The notes beneath the pieces are model-generated. The model made no database searches, was not told the DNA's origin, and saw nothing but the letters and a program-made list of their open reading frames with translations. Both the position numbers and the translations under genes were made by a program. Of a stretch of DNA of 64,000 nt, positions 61,013 to 64,000 are shown piece by piece. Source of the stretch: Photobacterium sp. GJ3 (GTDB lineage Bacteria; Pseudomonadota; Gammaproteobacteria; Enterobacterales; Vibrionaceae); the NCBI RefSeq assembly GCF_018199995.1, contig NZ_CP073578.1, positions 3,224,001 to 3,288,000 on the forward strand. The letters run 5' to 3'. Each line of letters starts with the position of its first letter. Positions within the stretch are counted from its first letter, which is position 1.

Positions 61013-62253
61013 CAGGGCGAGAGCACGTATGCTCAGTTTTTATCCAAACCTTGGATTCCCGCCAATATTACTTGCTCCAAATAGGCTATATTCATGGCAG
61101 CTATTTTTTGCTTGCGCCTGATACTCGCCTTTTTGCTTGTTTCTAATCGAAGCATGTTAAGCGCCATGTGACGCACACCAGCCAGGAGTTCGGCGGCATT
61201 GCCACGATAGATTTGGCAAGCATCTTCCTTCATCGTGACATCAAGCACCCAGTGCAACCGATTTTCGATTTCCCAGTGACCTCGGACTGCATCGGCAAAA
61301 CGTTCGGGGGTGAACACCGCAGAGCCAATGTAGTAGCGGTACTCCAGCGATTCTTTCCCTGCTGAGTCAATACGATAGCCAATAGCAACACCGACGCTTT
61401 GAAGCCCTTTCCAATCAGGGAAATCTGTCGTCAACTCCTGCGCTGGCATGACGTGGTATTCGCGCGCTTCAATACGCCCATGTCCGCGCTCGATGTCACA
61501 CGCTGGGCTTTTTTCGAGCAATGGTGCCAACGCTTTTTGTACTGCTTTAGCCAGGCTTTTTTGGTTGCCTTTGACTGCTAATAGGTAATCGCCACCTTGC
61601 TCAACTATCTGCTTGGCGATATCGGTTTGACAGCCCATCGCATCGATAGAGACAAGACAACCTTTGATATCTAACAGCTTGAGCAGCTCAGGGATGGCGG
61701 TGATTTCATTGGACTTATCTTGGGTTTTAACTTGTCCCATGACAACGCCGTTGGCTGTCGCAAAAGCACTGACCATGTGGAGCGTTGATTGCCGATCTTC
61801 TCGGTTATAGGAGCTGCGTAACACCTTGCCGTCAATAGCAATAAGCTCGCCATTCGAGTGGACGTTGGCTGCCTGCATCCATTTTAAAAAGCAGTCTTGA
61901 AACTGGTCAGGCTCAATGGAAGAAACAACTCTGGCAATCGTGTCATGGACAGGGATGCCCTGGCGAAAAAGTCCTTTGTCCTGTAGCCAATTGAGGTGAG
62001 CTTCGCCAAAGTCTTCGATATCTTCCCAGCCCTCCATACCGGCAATGGTGGCGCATACGGTCAGAAACAAAATGTCGAACAGTGGGTACGATATTTTTGC
62101 TGACTGCCGTGGGTCTTGAATCACTGAAAAGAATTGAGAAAAAGCATCGATATGCATCAGGAACTCCCGTAAAAAGGGGAGTATATGATCACAGCCAGCC
62201 TTGATCGTCAAACTGATCTATTTTGTTCAAAAAACGTTCGTGATCTTGCCCTG
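61013..62253 (-). mobile_element. ISAs1-family insertion sequence, apparently intact
   Basis: CAGGGCGAGAGCACGTATG at the left and the complement of CGTTCGTGATCTTGCCCTG at the right are the terminal repeats. The 1241-bp element has a full-length transposase. The flanks show no clear target duplication, and its right end touches the duplicated cassette directly. Confidence 0.88.
61033..62157 (-). CDS. ISAs1-family transposase
   Basis: A complete 374-aa DDE transposase. N-terminal FFSVIQDPRQSAKISYPLFD, LTVCATIAGMEGWEDIEDFG; catalytic blocks NGELIAIDGKVLRSSYNRED, LVSIDAMGCQTDIAKQIVEQ and HWEIENRLHWVLDVTMKEDA, the last with the catalytic Glu region. The ATG at 62157 follows GGGAG. It may still be active and could have moved or copied the neighbouring cassette. 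Confidence 0.95.
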   Translation of the reverse strand: MHIDAFSQFFSVIQDPRQSAKISYPLFDILFLTVCATIAGMEGWEDIEDFGEAHLNWLQDKGLFRQGIPVHDTIARVVSSIEPDQFQDCFLKWMQAANVHSNGELIAIDGKVLRSSYNREDRQSTLHMVSAFATANGVVMGQVKTQDKSNEITAIPELLKLLDIKGCLVSIDAMGCQTDIAKQIVEQGGDYLLAVKGNQKSLAKAVQKALAPLLEKSPACDIERGHGRIEAREYHVMPAQELTTDFPDWKGLQSVGVAIGYRIDSAGKESLEYRYYIGSAVFTPERFADAVRGHWEIENRLHWVLDVTMKEDACQIYRGNAAELLAGVRHMALNMLRLETSKKASIRRKQKIAAMNIAYLEQVILAGIQGLDKN

Positions 62254-62280
62254 AAATTTCGTCTGCTTTCTTTGTAACAA

Positions 62281-62826
62281 TTAATTTTCAAGTTCTTCCA
62301 ATACTTCGTTTACTAATACTCTTATTTCCTGATCCTGTTCACTGGCCAAAACTGAGTTTAACGTAGACTTTATCTCAGCAGATTTTTCCGATAAAGAAAT
62401 CAATAAATCTAAAGCACTATCGCGATAACGGGAAGCTTGGTTTTGTACTTCATCTAAATAAATATCTACATGTTCGAGAACCATATTTCGACAAGCATTT
62501 GAAAGAGGAACTCTATTCCCGTTGATAAAAACGGTTACTTCCTCGGAAGCATATCCATTTGCAATCTCGGCTAGTAGCGCATAAACATGCTCTCGTCCTA
62601 CTGAAATATTCGAACGTAATATCTCAAGCAAGAAAGGGATAACATAAAACGCCGCTTCATATAAATCTGACTGGAGAACCACGTGGTTATCGAGTTTCCA
62701 ATAGGCCTTTTCCCGCTTTTCTTCGTCTTCCGAAATTAATTGCTCGATAGCCTTTGGCACATGGCTAGCATCCCCATGCGCTTGCTCTAATTTCTTCCAA
62801 TCAACACTTCCGATACTTTCAAACAT
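62281..62826 (-). CDS. HEAT-like probable immunity protein of the deaminase tip, copy B
   Basis: 181 aa, four residues different from copy A (53760-54305) and likewise intact. It follows the deaminase tip by 11 bases. Keeping both immunity copies open while both toxins carry lesions fits selection for protection against sister cells that still make the toxin. Confidence 0.72.
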   Translation of the reverse strand: MFESIGSVDWKKLEQAHGDASHVPKAIEQLISEDEEKREKAYWKLDNHVVLQSDLYEAAFYVIPFLLEILRSNISVGREHVYALLAEIANGYASEEVTVFINGNRVPLSNACRNMVLEHVDIYLDEVQNQASRYRDSALDLLISLSEKSAEIKSTLNSVLASEQDQEIRVLVNEVLEELEN

Positions 62827-62837
62827 GTTTCTATACC

Positions 62838-63640
62838 TTAATCAAATGAAGTTCCTGGAGGAAACTGGTCTCTGGTAAAAGTGCCTTGGCATTGCGTACA
62901 GACCGGGATAACATCACTTTTATGGGGCCGAACTTTCGGTCTAATCGCGGGTGTTAGCATCACATCTTTGGGATGACCACCCAGCGCCTTCGTAACTATA
63001 TCTTCTGCACACATACCATTGCATGGCCCTCGTACTTTAAAGCCAACAGCCACTTCCCCTGTTTTAATATTAACCCCACCAACAACAGTTGATATCTGTT
63101 CTTGCTTGGTCTTTGACATTTGGCGAATTGCTGCGACCGCCGCATCTCTGGAAGCTATCGCGTCATCAATTGTTCCCTTTGTAACATCATCAGACAATCC
63201 CTTCGTGAAACGATATCTCACCCAATCCCCAGCTCCACTGAGCTGATTTTTTACCCAACTCCCAGCACTGCTGACCTGATTTTTCAACCAGCTTCCACTC
63301 GCCTTTAAAATGCCAGGAGCAGCTTTAATGGTAATGCTCGTCCCAAGTCCCAGCCCCACAAAGTTAACTGGATGATATCCGAAAGCTGCAATTTGTGATT
63401 CCAAATCAATTGATTGGAATGTGCTGTACTCAGAAGGGGCAAAGCACCAGGGTAATCAAACCACTGCATATCATATGGATCTGGGAGCGTATCAAAATTC
63501 AAATATGCTGTTTCATCGCCCAGTTCATCCTTACCATTCTTATCACCAACATTCCCTTTGGGACCCACCAAGTCCTTAGATGTCGATGTCTCCTGGCTAT
63601 TAGTCGTCGCCCCCTCACCCGTCGGATCAATATACTTCAG
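62838..63640 (-). pseudogene. Rhs tip with YwqJ-like zinc deaminase domain, copy B, with frameshift
   Basis: Same layout as copy A. The catalytic part is open: VAVGFKVRGPCNGMCAEDIV and VIPVCTQCQGTFTRDQFPPG, with Gln in place of the stop of copy A. The run of G at 63436-63439 has four bases where copy A has five, which shifts the frame between FDYPGALP and the rest. Only eight or nine core codons remain in front. A start codon inside the tip could yield an intact deaminase domain, but no RBS is evident. Confidence 0.75.
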
Positions 63641-63784
63641 CCAGGATGCGGCTAAGGGAAGTAATAAACGCGGACCTGCGTCGAAGCTGCAACAGCAGAT
63701 CGAACAGGTCAGGCAGCTACCAAGAGCGAAGCAGCAGTTTGTGATGGAGATGTTAGATACGGTGATCCAGCAAGCTGCACATTA
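63641..63784 (+). pseudogene. C-terminal tail of an XRE-type transcriptional regulator
   Basis: Plus strand reads QDAAKGSNKRGPASKLQQQI, EQVRQLPRAKQQFVMEMLD and TVIQQAAH then TAA. This matches the tail that follows the helix-turn-helix of small XRE-family regulators. It abuts the truncated Rhs core at 63640 with no helix-turn-helix left. The assignment rests on my recognition of the pattern. Confidence 0.55.
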
Positions 63785-63808
63785 AAAAGCCCGCTAGTGC
63801 GGGCTTTT
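63785..63808. terminator. bidirectional terminator
   Basis: AAAAGCCCGC and GCGGGCTTTT pair over ten bases with a TAGT loop, between the XRE-like tail and the DUF7660-type gene. Confidence 0.85.
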
Positions 63809-63822
63809 GTATCAACTTTTTA

Positions 63823-64000
63823 TTATTCGTAAATTCTTGCAGCATAAAAAATATCAGCAAAGATTTTCCACTTTATATCACCGGGAAACTCTTTTCCTTG
63901 ATTCTCATAGAAACCGTCCATGTCTTCAACCCATCCAGATACGGCCTCTAAGAAGCTTGGTAAGTCTTGATTTTGCCAATCATCAGAATGATCTTTAAAG
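63823..64000 (-). CDS. DUF7660-type probable immunity protein, start beyond window
   Basis: The last 59 codons are present: WQNQDLPSFLEAVSGWVEDM, DGFYENQGKEFPGDIKWKIF and ADIFYAARIYE before TAA. The pattern of aromatic residues fits the DUF7660 family, often beside Rhs tips. Its toxin and possibly the active rhs gene should lie further right. Confidence 0.6.
   Translation of the reverse strand, partial: FKDHSDDWQNQDLPSFLEAVSGWVEDMDGFYENQGKEFPGDIKWKIFADIFYAARIYE

Larger units (their letters stand above)
62255..63699 (-). repeat. 1.45-kb duplicated deaminase-immunity cassette, copy B
   Basis: Partner of 53735-55191. Copy B starts two bases after the end of the intact ISAs1 and extends further into the XRE-like tail on the other side. 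Confidence 0.93.

Noticed and set aside
61000..62265. Target-site duplication around the intact ISAs1
   Set aside because: The bases directly outside the two ends do not match, so I do not claim a simple insertion.

Overview
The window looks like chromosome from a gammaproteobacterium of the family Vibrionaceae, most likely Photobacterium or a close relative. This rests on gene content and order: bioH/comF/nfuA, lexA-plsB, ubiA-ubiC, glpD/glpR-glpG-glpE, rpoH-ftsX-ftsE-ftsY, rsmD-yhhL, pldB-yigL, plus a complete caa3-type cytochrome c oxidase operon. The species cannot be fixed from the sequence alone. No rRNA or tRNA gene and no CRISPR array was seen.

Bases 1-1.4 kb hold the end of an ABC-2 exporter operon. 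Bases 1.4-44.2 kb are core chromosome. A leftward respiratory block (ctaC-ctaD-ctaG-ctaE, then surf1-assembly protein-ctaA-ctaB) encodes subunits, copper insertion and heme A supply for one oxidase. It is followed by SOS control (lexA with two LexA boxes), phospholipid synthesis (plsB), ubiquinone synthesis (ubiC, ubiA), glycerol phosphate use (glpD with glpEGR), heat-shock sigma factor and cell division/secretion genes (rpoH, ftsXEY), small conserved membrane proteins, an AbgT transporter, an EAL-HDOD regulator, lipase and phosphatase genes, a tRNA-modifying DTW protein and an aldehyde dehydrogenase with a TetR regulator. Four genes (ABC permease, ctaA, ctaE, ftsE) are each broken by one missing base in a G/C run, a pattern that suggests sequence error more than gene decay.

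Bases 44.4-47.2 kb hold eight small secreted, cysteine-containing proteins (about 100-117 aa) in two convergent groups of four, plus the tail of a ninth. They look like a diverged paralogous family of unknown function.

Bases 47.5-64 kb are a graveyard of displaced Rhs polymorphic-toxin tips with their immunity genes, nearly all on the minus strand. Recognisable toxin tips are GIY-YIG nuclease, HNH nuclease, GH-E/HNH nuclease, two copies of a zinc deaminase, and two unrecognised tips. Immunity-type genes include LRR, HEAT-repeat, DUF4265, DUF4279, SUKH, SUFU, DUF7660, a membrane protein and three unknowns. Rhs core scraps are truncated at two recurrent points and abut plus-strand tails that look like XRE-type regulators, followed by a hairpin terminator. 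ISAs1 (one intact, one dead, one fragment, one solo end), IS630 and IS3 remnants are interspersed, and a 1.45-kb toxin-immunity cassette is duplicated. The parent rhs gene is probably beyond the right edge, transcribed leftward.
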